Below are positions 24,191 to 33,363 of a stretch of DNA of 64,000 bases, one piece after another. Origin of the DNA: Acidobacteriota bacterium. Lineage in GTDB: Bacteria > Acidobacteriota > Thermoanaerobaculia > Multivoradales > JBCCEF01. Every line of letters begins with the position of its first letter. The stretch's first letter is position 1. Below the pieces are notes generated by a model. That model did no database searches and had not been told where the DNA came from. It saw nothing but the letters and a program-made list of their open reading frames with translations. The stretch is from positions 62,001-126,000 of the forward strand of contig JBCCEF010000014.1 in assembly GCA_039030395.1 (NCBI GenBank). Reading direction: 5' to 3'. A program made the translations under genes and the position numbers.

Positions 24191-25806
24191 CCCGCCGAAA
24201 ACTTCTCCACCGCCTGCCAGTCGCCGAAGATGTAGAGGAAGTCGTCGGCCTCGAAGGCGAAGGGCGGGCTCAGGTTCACGATCACTTCGCTCGCCCGCTC
24301 GACGGCCACCACGGTGCAGCCGGTCTTCTCCCGCAGGCGAAACTCCACCGGATTCTTGCCGGCTAGGTGAACAGCCGATAGGCGGCGAATTTCGAGCTGC
24401 GGTTCGATCCACACGGCCTCTTCGCCGAGCAACCGCTGCTCCAGCATCTGGCCGGCGATCTGACTCATCGAGAGGGCAAAATCGGCGCCGGCGTGGTAGA
24501 GGCGTTCGACATTCCCTGACTCATTGACCCGCGCGATCACCGGCACCTTCGGCGCCATTTCCCTGGAGATGACGGTACCGAAGAGCGCCGTGCTGTCGGA
24601 CTCCGGAGCGAGGATCAGGCATTGTGCCTCGGCCAGTTCGGCTCGCAGCAAGATGTCCTGGTCGAGGACGTCGCCCACCAGATCCACCCCAGGACTTGCC
24701 TTGAGATCGATCACCGTCGTTTCCTCGCCGGCATCGTGCAGGAGTTCGACCACCTTCTTGCCCACTTCACCGTAGCCCGCCACTACGAAGCGGCCGCGGC
24801 GGGGTACCGCCGAGCCGCCGACCAGGGCGCGCATCCGGCGGAGGTTGTCCGACTCACCAATCACCACCAGAATGCCGCCCGCTTCCAGGCGAGTATCCGC
24901 CTGCGGTGACATTTCGAGACCGCCCCTCACCCACTGGCCGATCACCGTGCCGCCGGTGCGGGCGCCGAGGTCGGCCTGCCGCAAGGTGCGGCCGACCAGC
25001 TCACAGTCCGGAGCCACCCGCATCTCCTCCACTTCGAGGGCGTCGCCCAAGCGCTGAATTCCCGTCACTCGAGGATTGATGCGGGCGCTCGCACGGCCGG
25101 CGAGGGCCGCACCGAGCAGGTGCCGCGGGGTAAAGATGCCGGTAGCCCCGGCCAGGGCCAAGGGCCGCCGGTGGAAGGGATCTTCGACCAGCACCAGAAT
25201 GTCGCCCTCGAATCCGAGCTGGCGCGCCGCCAGCAGCAGCGCCGCGTCCTGGTGGTCGTCGGCGTTGGCGATGAGCGCCCGGGAGCGCAATAGACCGGCG
25301 CCCTTCAAGTCTTCGTCCTCGATGCCCGACAGCACCACCCGCTGGCCGTCATCGACCAGCCGCCGAGCGGTGGCTTCGTCTTCTTCGATCACCAGCGACG
25401 GGACCTTGCGCTCGCCGAGACGGCGCAGGAGCCCGGAAACGGCCGGGCCGTAGCGATAGACGATGACGTGATCCGCGAGGTCCGGCGCGGCCGTGGGCAG
25501 GCGCACCTCGAACCGCTTCTCCAAAATGGGAATCAGGTAAATGGGAATCAGCAGAAAGACGAAGAACACCCCGAGGAACTGGATGACCGTGACCAGCGCG
25601 ATCATCGCCGGGTGTTGCCAGTGGTGGTCTCCGCCATAGCCGGTAGTGGTGAAGGTTTCAACCGCCCACTGCAGGCTGTCCCGGTAGGTCCTCGGATCTC
25701 CCTCCAGACGATCCATTCCCAGCCAGTACAGCGTTGAAGCGATCAACAGCAGCACCGGCAGAGCCAGCAACAGGGCGACGATGCGGGAGCGGGTGGTTTT
25801 GAGCAC
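24187..25806 (-). CDS. Potassium channel with tandem RCK (TrkA-N/TrkA-C) domains
   Basis: A 539-residue inner-membrane channel. Helix 1 (about 9-28), a pore loop with selectivity filter TTTGYG (residues 53-58), and helix 2 (about 66-92, IALVTVIQFLGVFFVFLLIP) form a two-helix potassium pore. Two cytoplasmic RCK units follow: the first begins DHVIVYRYGPAVSG, the second FVVAGYGEVGKKVVELL with the GxGxxG nucleotide motif and VIDLKASPGVDLVGDV. Each is followed by a TrkA-C-like beta domain. The first unit has YGPAVSG instead of a perfect GxGxxG. Comparable channels are gated by nucleotides or calcium. Confidence 0.9.
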   Translation of the reverse strand: MLKTTRSRIVALLLALPVLLLIASTLYWLGMDRLEGDPRTYRDSLQWAVETFTTTGYGGDHHWQHPAMIALVTVIQFLGVFFVFLLIPIYLIPILEKRFEVRLPTAAPDLADHVIVYRYGPAVSGLLRRLGERKVPSLVIEEDEATARRLVDDGQRVVLSGIEDEDLKGAGLLRSRALIANADDHQDAALLLAARQLGFEGDILVLVEDPFHRRPLALAGATGIFTPRHLLGAALAGRASARINPRVTGIQRLGDALEVEEMRVAPDCELVGRTLRQADLGARTGGTVIGQWVRGGLEMSPQADTRLEAGGILVVIGESDNLRRMRALVGGSAVPRRGRFVVAGYGEVGKKVVELLHDAGEETTVIDLKASPGVDLVGDVLDQDILLRAELAEAQCLILAPESDSTALFGTVISREMAPKVPVIARVNESGNVERLYHAGADFALSMSQIAGQMLEQRLLGEEAVWIEPQLEIRRLSAVHLAGKNPVEFRLREKTGCTVVAVERASEVIVNLSPPFAFEADDFLYIFGDWQAVEKFSAG

Positions 25807-25837
25807 GATTCTGATCGAGGAGGCGGTGCTTCGTCCA

Positions 25838-26212
25838 TCAGTAGGGCATGTCGTCTTCGTCGAGACCGAAGTGGTGGCCGAGTTCGTGGATCACCGTGTC
25901 GCGCACCTCTTTGAGCACCTCCCGGCGGCTGCGGCAAAAGCGCAGAATGGGGCCACGGTAGATCGCGATGCGGTCCGGTAGGGCAGAATAAAAGCTGTCC
26001 CGCTCGGCCAGCGAGATCCCCTGGTAGAGGCCGAAGAGCTCGCCGTCTTCAGGATGGTCGGGATCCATCTCGAACTCCGCCAGAATCTCCGGATCGGGCT
26101 CTTCTTCGACCACCACCGCCACGTTGTCGAGGAGCGCGGCGAACTCGTCCGGCAGGCTGTCGAGAGCCTCGCCCACCATCGCCTCGAACTGGTCTTCAGA
26201 GATCCGCAGCAT
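25838..26212 (-). CDS. Minor zincin-type metallopeptidase family protein (Zincin_1)
   Basis: A 124-residue protein of the small zincin_1 (PF06262-like) family: VIHELGHHFGLDEDDMPY at the C terminus carries HExxH and a third ligand candidate, and the N-terminal half has EALDSLPDEFAALLDNVAVVVEEEP as usual for the family. The strand order LFGLYQGISL and IAIYRGPILRF is also typical. ATG at 26212 lies inside the end of the upstream SGNH-type gene (17-bp overlap); the frame is open further upstream but overlaps that gene. Cytoplasmic, substrate unknown. Confidence 0.85.
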   Translation of the reverse strand: MLRISEDQFEAMVGEALDSLPDEFAALLDNVAVVVEEEPDPEILAEFEMDPDHPEDGELFGLYQGISLAERDSFYSALPDRIAIYRGPILRFCRSRREVLKEVRDTVIHELGHHFGLDEDDMPY

Positions 26213-27359
26213 CGCTCGACTCCTCCGCGCACAGCCGCGGCACCAGGGACTCGGCAAGGCGCTCGGCGATATTCTGCGAGAAAGCCGCCGTGTAGTGGAC
26301 CTGGTCCACATAGAGGGCCTCGCCGCGATTTCGCTGCAGGTCACCCAGCCAGAGGAAATCCTCGGCCAAGGGCCCGTCGGGAGCCTCGCGCAGACGGTCC
26401 ATCGCCTCGTACCCGAGCGCCCGCGTAGCGCGTTCGGGACCGCCGGCGCCGGCGAAGGAATGGTGCTCCAGGTCGTAGCCGAAACCCGGCACCGGCTGCC
26501 AGACGAAAAGGGTCTCGACGCCCTCGGCTGCCGCCACCGCCTGGATCTGGCGGCGGTTGCGCAGCCAGCGATCGAGCACCGCCTGGGCGTCCCCGGTTTC
26601 GACCACCCGCTCCTGGACCTGCTCCGGGCGCTGCAGCCACCGTTTGGCGAGGCGCGCCATAGGCATGTTGACGGCCAGACGTCGCACCTGCTGGCCGGTG
26701 GTCTCCCGCATCGCATAGGCCAGCCGCCCGGTGAACTTGGGGGCATCGTCCGCATGGCCGAACTCGTTGAGCCCGTCGACAAACACCGCCGCCCGCGGCC
26801 GGATGCCTTCCGCCACCAGGCGCTGGAAGAGGATGTTTTCCTGCGAGCTGAAGTAGTTGGAGCGGCCGAGGTTGTACACCGGCGGGACCGATGCGCCACA
26901 GCGCTCCGCCAGCACCGCGCCGAGCTGCGCGGGAATGGTCTCGTCATCGCTCAGGCCGTAGCCGAAAGTGGTCGAACCGCCAAAAACGAAGACCCCTTCG
27001 CCCACGGCCGGCGGCCACGGCAGGTCGACACCGGTGGAGCGGAATCCACGCTCGGAGATGTTGACGAATTCGCCCTTGAAGGGCCCCTCCTTGAACTGGG
27101 TGTAGGGCTCGTAGGTGTACTGCCGAGACCAGGTTTCCCTGAGCAGTCGTTCAATCTCCGCATCGTCGCGGTCGGGGTAGACCGGGCGCAGAGCGTCGAG
27201 GCCATAGGCCAAGGCGCCCTCCGAGTCATCGCCGCTGACGGCCAGCACCCCGGCCGCGCAGGCGTTGATCAGAAGGAGGAGCAGCGACACGTTCAACAAC
27301 ATCAGGGCCAGGCTCTGGTAGGCCGAGACCCAGCGGCGGCGAGGTGGTCGGCCCGCCAT
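26196..27359 (-). CDS. Membrane-anchored SGNH/GDSL-hydrolase-like protein
   Basis: A 387-residue protein with an N-terminal helix (about 12-36, LMLLNVSLLLLLINACAAGVL) and an extracytoplasmic domain. Possible SGNH blocks: GGSTTFGYGLSD (block I Ser), YNLGRSNYFSSQE (block II), FVDGLNEFGH (block III Asn) and YVDQVHYTAAFSQNIAE (block V Asp-x-x-His). The ATG at 27359 is favoured by GGAG 8 bp upstream; a TTG at 27383 is possible. Members with this layout in glycan regions often remove or transfer acyl groups. The next gene downstream overlaps it by 17 bp. Confidence 0.75.
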   Translation of the reverse strand: MAGRPPRRRWVSAYQSLALMLLNVSLLLLLINACAAGVLAVSGDDSEGALAYGLDALRPVYPDRDDAEIERLLRETWSRQYTYEPYTQFKEGPFKGEFVNISERGFRSTGVDLPWPPAVGEGVFVFGGSTTFGYGLSDDETIPAQLGAVLAERCGASVPPVYNLGRSNYFSSQENILFQRLVAEGIRPRAAVFVDGLNEFGHADDAPKFTGRLAYAMRETTGQQVRRLAVNMPMARLAKRWLQRPEQVQERVVETGDAQAVLDRWLRNRRQIQAVAAAEGVETLFVWQPVPGFGYDLEHHSFAGAGGPERATRALGYEAMDRLREAPDGPLAEDFLWLGDLQRNRGEALYVDQVHYTAAFSQNIAERLAESLVPRLCAEESSDAADL

Positions 27360-27543
27360 CGTCACCACTCCGCATAGCGCCAAAGGGCGCGGAGATCCTG
27401 CTTTGAGAGCATCGAAGAACCCTTGAGAAACATCGTCTGAGCGTCGGATTTTCAGGCTGCCTGTATGTTAGCGTACCGGCCGTTGGATCCCCCTGAAATG
27501 TTTCGTCGAACCCATCACCTCGCCCGGCGGCACTGAATCACCG

Positions 27544-28872
27544 ATGCGGGTTCTCTGGCTGACCACCACGCCCGGCCTGGGAGTACGGCACCTGGGTGCT
27601 TCGTTCGGTGTCGGGGGAGGCTGGATCGCCTCTCTGGAGAGGGTCATCAAGGAGGCCGGCAACGCCGAAGCCCGCCCCATTCACCTCGATCTCGCCTTTC
27701 CCTGGGAGGTCCCGAAGGTCCAGAGAATTCCAGACGGAGACCACAACTACTACGCCTATCCACGTTACCCCCAGGGGAGCCGCCTGCGGCGCATGGCTTT
27801 CGATCTTTCGTGCCGTCTAGTGCCGGAAGGCGAAGTTCGCCACCTCACCGAGATCGTCGAGCGCAGTCGGCCGGACTTGATCCACGTGTGGGGCACGGAG
27901 TTTCAGTTCGGCCGTGTCGCCCAGCACACGGACCGGCCGATTCTGATCGAAATCCAGGGCATCCGAACTCCCTACACCGAGATCTATTGTTCCGCCTTCA
28001 GCCGGTGGGAAATGCTGCGCTACGGAAGCGCCAGGCGCCTTCTCCAAGGCCGCAGCCTGCTGCAGAATTTCTACCGCTATCGCCGGTCCGCCCGGCGGGA
28101 ACGGGAGATCCTCCGTACGGCCCGCCACGTCAATGGACGAACCTTGTGGGACCGCCATGTCACCAGGGCTCTCGCTCCGGCGGCGCGCTACCACCACTGC
28201 GACCGGGTGTTGCGCCCACCCTTCTACCGCGATCCCGCCAAATCGAAATCCGCCGCGGCTCCCTCGGAGGAGGGCGTTCTCCGTTTGGTGAGCACCCTGC
28301 GCGGCAACGCCTACAAGGGAGTCGAGGTACTCGCCCGCTGTGCCGAATTGCTGCAGGAACTCATACCCCAGGGCTTCGTTTGGACCCTGGTGGGGATACG
28401 CTCTGGTGAGGAAATCCACCGGATGGTGGAGCGAAAATGGAAGCTGTCCTTCGACCGTCTCGGCATCCGGCTGACCGGCCGGCAGGACGCCGAAGCGGTG
28501 GCCGAGCATCTGGCCCAGAGCGACCTCTACGTCCTCCCTTCGCGCATTGAGAACAGTGCCAACGGCCTGGCCGAAGCGATGATCACCGGTCTCCCCATCG
28601 TCGCGACCGCTTCCGGCGGCACCCCTTCGATGCTGGCCGACGGGCGTGAAGGGCTTCTTATCCCCGCAGGGGATCCCTGGGCGATGGCCGGAGCCATCGG
28701 GCGGTTGGCCGAAGACCGAAGGCTACGCCAAGAACTCGGCAGGCAGGCACGCCGCACCGCTCTCGTCCGGCATGACCCGGCCGCGATTGCGTCGAAGTTG
28801 CGCAACATCTACGCAGACATTTTGTCGGATCACCGCGCGGGCAACTCCTCCCGTCAGGAAGCCGCTCGCTAG
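27544..28872 (+). CDS. Glycosyltransferase, GT4-like, long form
   Basis: A 442-residue GT-B glycosyltransferase. The N terminus MRVLWLTTTPG and the following FGVGGGWIASLE (Gly-rich loop) fit the acceptor domain. The C-terminal domain shows LRLVSTLRGNAYKGVEVL, SDLYVLPSRIENSANGLAEAM with the donor-binding Glu, and ATASGGTPSMLADGREGLLIPAGDP. It abuts the asparagine-synthase-like gene with zero spacing (TAG directly followed by ATG). Its third-position GC is somewhat lower than in neighbouring genes. Sugar donor unknown. Confidence 0.85.
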   Translation: MRVLWLTTTPGLGVRHLGASFGVGGGWIASLERVIKEAGNAEARPIHLDLAFPWEVPKVQRIPDGDHNYYAYPRYPQGSRLRRMAFDLSCRLVPEGEVRHLTEIVERSRPDLIHVWGTEFQFGRVAQHTDRPILIEIQGIRTPYTEIYCSAFSRWEMLRYGSARRLLQGRSLLQNFYRYRRSARREREILRTARHVNGRTLWDRHVTRALAPAARYHHCDRVLRPPFYRDPAKSKSAAAPSEEGVLRLVSTLRGNAYKGVEVLARCAELLQELIPQGFVWTLVGIRSGEEIHRMVERKWKLSFDRLGIRLTGRQDAEAVAEHLAQSDLYVLPSRIENSANGLAEAMITGLPIVATASGGTPSMLADGREGLLIPAGDPWAMAGAIGRLAEDRRLRQELGRQARRTALVRHDPAAIASKLRNIYADILSDHRAGNSSRQEAAR

Positions 28873-30807
28873 ATGTGCGGCATCGCGGGCATCCTCCGGT
28901 TCGAACCGGGTCGCGGTATCGCACCGGAACTTCTCGATCGCATGACGGACGTCCTCGCCCACCGCGGGCCGGACGGCCGCGGGGTGTTCCTGGACGGAAC
29001 CATCGGCCTGGGTCATCGCCGGCTGTCGATCATCGACCTGTCGCCGGACGGCACCCAGCCTCTCGCCAACGAGGACCGGTCCGTGTGGGTGACCTTCAAC
29101 GGCGAAATCTACAACTTCCGCGATCTTCGGGTGGAACTGATCGGCAAGGGGCACACCTTCCGCTCCCACACCGACACGGAGGTCTTGGTCCACCTGTACG
29201 AAGAGATGGGCTCGGCGATGGTCGATCGCCTGCGGGGAATGTTCGCCTTCGCCGTCTGGGACGCGCGAAAGCGGCGCCTGATCATGGCCCGTGATCGCTT
29301 CGGCCAGAAACCCCTCTACTATCGGCTGGACGATCGGAGCCTCTACTTCGCTTCGGAGATCAAAGGCATCCTGCAGGATCCCGAGGTTCCCCGCGAACCG
29401 GACCCGGAGGCCCTCCACTCCTACTTGACCTACGGCTACACGCCGGCGCCCACCACCGCCTTCGCCGGCATTCGTAAGCTGCCGCCGGGTCACCTGATGA
29501 CGGTGGAGGCCGATGGACGCCACAACCTGCGCCGCTACTGGCGCCTGGAGATGGCGCCGAAGGACGTCGAACCGACGGCGGCGGAGCGAGCCCGGGCGGC
29601 CGACCGGGTGCTGGAGCTACTCGACGAGGCCACCGCCCTGCGCATGATCTCCGACGTGCCGCTGGGAGCGTTCCTCTCCGGCGGCGTCGATTCGAGCGCC
29701 GTGGTGGCCTCGATGTGCATCCACCGGGCGGGCGGCGACGGACCGCCGCGGACCTTCTGCATCGGCTTCGACGAGAAAGGGTTCGACGAGAGCCCGTTCG
29801 CCGAGCGAGTGGCCCGGCACCTCGCCACCGACCACCGCACTCTGGAACTGACGGAAGATTCGCTGGCGGGCCTCGAACGCATCGCCTGGCACTACGGAGA
29901 ACCCTACGCGGATTCCTCCTGCCTGCCCACCTTCGCCCTTTCGAAGCTGGCGCGGCAGCACGTCACCGTGGCGTTGACCGGCGACGGCGGCGACGAACAG
30001 TTCGTCGGCTATCGGCGCTACCTGGCGACGCAGCGCGAGGAAGGCCTGCGCAGCGGCCCGGCCCTGTGGCGCTCCCTCGCCCGCAACCGTTTCGTCATCG
30101 AGTTGCTGCGGCGCGGTCGCCGCAAGGCCCTGGCCAACGAGTTCCAACACAACCGCCGCTACGCCGCCCTGTCCGACGCGGACCTCTACACCAGCCGCGT
30201 CGAGCTGGCCCGCCCGGAGTTGAAGGCCGTTCTCTACACCCCCGAGCATTGGCAGCGGACCCGCCATTGGGACGCCCGGGATCTTCTCCGCCGAACCATC
30301 GCCGCTTCCGACGGCTCGACCCTGACCGAGCGCTGCGCCCACGCCGACGTCACGACCTACCTACCGGACGACATCCTGGTCAAGGTCGATGTCGCCAGTA
30401 TGGCCCACGGCCTGGAGTGCCGCGCACCGCTCCTTGATCACGTCCTGGCGGAGCACGTGGCGCGCCTACCCTTCCGCTTCAAGCTGGACGGAGACCGGCG
30501 CAAGGCAATCCTCAAAGACGCCCTTCGCCATCGCTTGCCGGCGGAGATCATCGATCGCCGCAAAAAGGGCTTCGGAATTCCACTGAAGCGCTGGTTCCAA
30601 GGCACCTCCGGTGACTCCCTGCGTGAGACACTCCTTTCTCAGCGGGCGATCGAACGCGGACTGTTCGATCCCGGCGGCATCGAGCACTTGATCGAGCAGC
30701 ACTCCGCCGGCATCGTCAACCGCCAGGCGCCGCTTTTCAGCCTGCTGATGCTGGAGCACTGGCACCGCCTGTGGATCGATTCCCCTCCGACCCTCAACGC
30801 CCCCTGA
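28873..30807 (+). CDS. asnB: Asparagine synthase (glutamine-hydrolysing)-like amidotransferase
   Basis: A 644-residue two-domain enzyme. The N terminus MCGIAGIL provides the nucleophilic Cys2 of the class II glutaminase domain (to about residue 190; NGEIYNF, RDRFGQKPLYY). The synthase domain carries the pyrophosphate loop LSGGVDSS (about 267-274), LTGDGGDEQFVGYRRY and MAHGLECRAPLLD. It could make asparagine, but its place directly behind a glycosyltransferase and ahead of a FkbM methyltransferase suggests a glycan-modifying amidotransferase, as in other exopolysaccharide loci. The length is close to other AsnB-type proteins of such loci. Confidence 0.9.
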   Translation: MCGIAGILRFEPGRGIAPELLDRMTDVLAHRGPDGRGVFLDGTIGLGHRRLSIIDLSPDGTQPLANEDRSVWVTFNGEIYNFRDLRVELIGKGHTFRSHTDTEVLVHLYEEMGSAMVDRLRGMFAFAVWDARKRRLIMARDRFGQKPLYYRLDDRSLYFASEIKGILQDPEVPREPDPEALHSYLTYGYTPAPTTAFAGIRKLPPGHLMTVEADGRHNLRRYWRLEMAPKDVEPTAAERARAADRVLELLDEATALRMISDVPLGAFLSGGVDSSAVVASMCIHRAGGDGPPRTFCIGFDEKGFDESPFAERVARHLATDHRTLELTEDSLAGLERIAWHYGEPYADSSCLPTFALSKLARQHVTVALTGDGGDEQFVGYRRYLATQREEGLRSGPALWRSLARNRFVIELLRRGRRKALANEFQHNRRYAALSDADLYTSRVELARPELKAVLYTPEHWQRTRHWDARDLLRRTIAASDGSTLTERCAHADVTTYLPDDILVKVDVASMAHGLECRAPLLDHVLAEHVARLPFRFKLDGDRRKAILKDALRHRLPAEIIDRRKKGFGIPLKRWFQGTSGDSLRETLLSQRAIERGLFDPGGIEHLIEQHSAGIVNRQAPLFSLLMLEHWHRLWIDSPPTLNAP

Positions 30808-30824
30808 CCCACCCGGAGATCCCG

Positions 30825-31517
30825 ATGGCCCAAGCCGCCAACATCTGCGCCCACCACGTCTTTCTGGATCTGGTGGATCCGGAGGCCTCGGTCCTGGACC
30901 TCGGCGCCTACGAGGGGGGCTTCGCCCGGGAGCTCAGTGAGCGCACCGGCGCCCGGGTGATCGCGGTCGAGGCCAATCCACAAATGTTCGAGCAACTGTA
31001 CAGCTCCGAGCGGGTGACGAAACTGCATCTCGCCGTGGCGGACCAGGAAGGCACTATCCGCCTCCACTTGGGGGACAATCCGCTGGGCAACAGCGTCTTC
31101 GCCAGCCACCCCAACTCCGACGGCGAGCAGGTGGAGGTACCTGCTCTCACCCTGGAGCAGGTCATCGCCCGGCACTGCGGCGGCCGGGTGGACCTTCTCA
31201 AGGTCAACATCGAGGGCGCCGAGATCCCGATGCTGGAAGCGACCTCCGACGCGACCCTGCAGGCCATCCGCCAGATCACCATCCAGTTCCATGACTTCCT
31301 GCCGGAACTAGATCAGAAAGAAGATGTGGTGAGGGCGAAAACCCGCCTCAAGGACCTCGGCTTTGGCGAAATCCTCTTCAAGACACCGAATAAGGACGTG
31401 GTGTTCCTCAACCTACGCGCCGGCGCCATAAGCCCCGCGCGCTTCCGGGTGGAGCGGCTGCGGGTGCGGGTGAAGCAATACCTGCGGGCGGCGCAGAAGA
31501 AGCTGGGGTTGGGCTGA
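30825..31517 (+). CDS. FkbM-family methyltransferase
   Basis: A 230-residue S-adenosylmethionine-dependent methyltransferase. SAM-binding features: SVLDLGAYEGGFARELSE (motif I), VIAVEANPQMFEQL, and VDLLKVNIEGAEIPML, the FkbM hallmark. The ATG at 30825 follows CGGAGAT and begins 17 bp after the AsnB-like stop, so the three genes 27544-31517 form one operon. FkbM enzymes commonly O-methylate sugars in surface glycans. The C terminus is basic (RFRVERLRVRVKQYLRAA). Confidence 0.87.
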   Translation: MAQAANICAHHVFLDLVDPEASVLDLGAYEGGFARELSERTGARVIAVEANPQMFEQLYSSERVTKLHLAVADQEGTIRLHLGDNPLGNSVFASHPNSDGEQVEVPALTLEQVIARHCGGRVDLLKVNIEGAEIPMLEATSDATLQAIRQITIQFHDFLPELDQKEDVVRAKTRLKDLGFGEILFKTPNKDVVFLNLRAGAISPARFRVERLRVRVKQYLRAAQKKLGLG

Positions 31518-31520
31518 CTC

Positions 31521-33335
31521 CTACCCCGACTGCACCTGTAGCTTCCACAGCTCCGCGTAGCGGCCACCCAAGGCCATCAGCTCGTCGTGGGTGCCCTGCT
31601 CGCCGATGCGGCCCCCTTCCATCACCAGGATGTGGTCGGCGTGGGAGACCGTGGACAGGCGGTGGGCGATGGCGACGGTAGTGCGCTGGCGGCTGACCGA
31701 GCGGAGCGCCTCCTGGATCTCGTGCTCGGCCTGGCTGTCCAGGTTGCTGGTGGCTTCGTCCAGGATGAGGAGCCGCGGTTGCCGCACCAGCGCCCGGGCG
31801 ATACCCAACCGCTGCCGCTGACCGCCGGAGAGCCTCGCCCCCTGGTTGCCGACCAGCGTTTCGTAGCCCTCCGGCATCTCCATGGTGAAGCCGTGGACTC
31901 CGGCCTCGCGGCTCGCCTGCTCGATCTGTTCGCGGGTGGCGTCGAGGGCGCCGAAGGCGACGTTCTCGGCCACCGAGGCAGAGAACACGAAGGTGTCCTG
32001 ACTGACCACTCCGAGAACCTCCCGCCAGCGGTGCCAATCGACCTCCGGCAGCTCCACCCCGTCCACCAGGATCTGACCGGAAGTGGGGTGGACGAGACCG
32101 ATCAACAGGTCCGCCACCGTCGACTTGCCGCCCCCGGACGGTCCGACGAGGGCGACCATCGAGCCGGAGGGCAGGGTGAGGTTGAAGTTCTCGACCGCCG
32201 GCCGGTCGGCCGCGGGATATTGAAAAGTCACGTCGCGGAACTCGATGGTGCGCTCGAAGATCGCCGGCCGGCTGCCGCCCAAGCGCTTGAAGTCCTTGTC
32301 CTGGTCGTCGAGGATCGCCGAAATGCGCTCGACGAAGGGCAGGTATCCCAGCACATGCCCGAAGTTGTCGTTCAGGATGCGGATGCGCGGCATCAGCCGA
32401 TAGAGCACGAACAGGAAGGTCAGTAGGCGGGCCAGTCCCGAGCCCTCGATGCCGTCCATCTGGTAGATCCCCAGCATCAGAATGCCGGCGATTCCCAGGA
32501 TGGTGAGCGAGTCCATGATCGGCGAGATCACCGCCTGCAGATGGAGGCCCGTGCGGTGGGCCGCCACGCCGCGGTCGACGATCTGGTGCACCCGCTTTCT
32601 GGCGAACTCTTCCCGCGCGTAGGTGAGGACCACCCGCAGACCGTGCAGGAACTCGACGATGTCTTCGCTCAGAGCGACGCTGGCGCGGGTGAATCGCGCC
32701 CCTTGGCGGCGGATCAGGCGCACCAGGTGGAGCAGCGAGCCGGTGATCACCAGGCCGGCCAGGAACACCCATAGGGTCATCTTGAGGGACAACCAGGCCA
32801 GCACCCCGAGATAGACGGCGCTCAGCACCAGTTGGCTGAAGATGGTGCTGGTGCGGGAGAACACCATGCCGAGGTACATCACGTGCTCGATCAGGCTGGT
32901 CATCTCGCCGGTGCGATAGCCGCGAAGCTGAGAAAAGCTCAAGCGCATGAACTGATTGAAGATCGCCTTGCGGGTGCCGCCGTCGATGCAGGTCTGCATG
33001 CGGATCGAGGCGAATTTGCCGGCTAGCTGCAGGCCGGAGCGCAGGAGCTGCAGGCCGACCAGCGTCAGCAGCAGGGTGACCGCCAGGCGCTGCGTCGGCA
33101 GATGGCCGAGAAGCTCCGTCGCCCACTCCCCCAGGCGCCCGAAATCGCCGGCCGCCTGCTCCACGGTCTTGCCCGTCAAGAGCTGCGCGACGAGGGCGAA
33201 CACCACCATCGCCAGTCCCTCCACCAGGGCGGCGACCATACTGAAAATCACCGCTGCCAACGCCAGCTTCCAAAAGGGTCGGACGAAGTGCCAGAGGGTC
33301 TTGAGGAGGCCGAAGGCGCGGCGCGGCAGAGACAT
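31521..33335 (-). CDS. ABC transporter, fused permease-ATPase (MsbA/PglK-type lipid flippase)
   Basis: A 604-residue half-transporter with about six transmembrane helices in residues 15-310 and a nucleotide-binding domain from about 345. Motifs: Walker A GPSGGGKST, Q-loop VSQDTFVFSASVAEN, signature LSGGQRQRLGIARALV, Walker B LLILDEATSNLD, switch IAHRLSTV. Such proteins flip lipid A or lipid-linked oligosaccharides. As no Wzx-type flippase is visible in the surrounding locus, it is the best candidate to move the lipid-linked glycan across the inner membrane. It lies 28 bp after the O-antigen-ligase-like gene on the same strand. Confidence 0.9.
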   Translation of the reverse strand: MSLPRRAFGLLKTLWHFVRPFWKLALAAVIFSMVAALVEGLAMVVFALVAQLLTGKTVEQAAGDFGRLGEWATELLGHLPTQRLAVTLLLTLVGLQLLRSGLQLAGKFASIRMQTCIDGGTRKAIFNQFMRLSFSQLRGYRTGEMTSLIEHVMYLGMVFSRTSTIFSQLVLSAVYLGVLAWLSLKMTLWVFLAGLVITGSLLHLVRLIRRQGARFTRASVALSEDIVEFLHGLRVVLTYAREEFARKRVHQIVDRGVAAHRTGLHLQAVISPIMDSLTILGIAGILMLGIYQMDGIEGSGLARLLTFLFVLYRLMPRIRILNDNFGHVLGYLPFVERISAILDDQDKDFKRLGGSRPAIFERTIEFRDVTFQYPAADRPAVENFNLTLPSGSMVALVGPSGGGKSTVADLLIGLVHPTSGQILVDGVELPEVDWHRWREVLGVVSQDTFVFSASVAENVAFGALDATREQIEQASREAGVHGFTMEMPEGYETLVGNQGARLSGGQRQRLGIARALVRQPRLLILDEATSNLDSQAEHEIQEALRSVSRQRTTVAIAHRLSTVSHADHILVMEGGRIGEQGTHDELMALGGRYAELWKLQVQSG

Positions 33336-33363
33336 CGGGAGATCTTTCGAAGGACGGCGAGAG

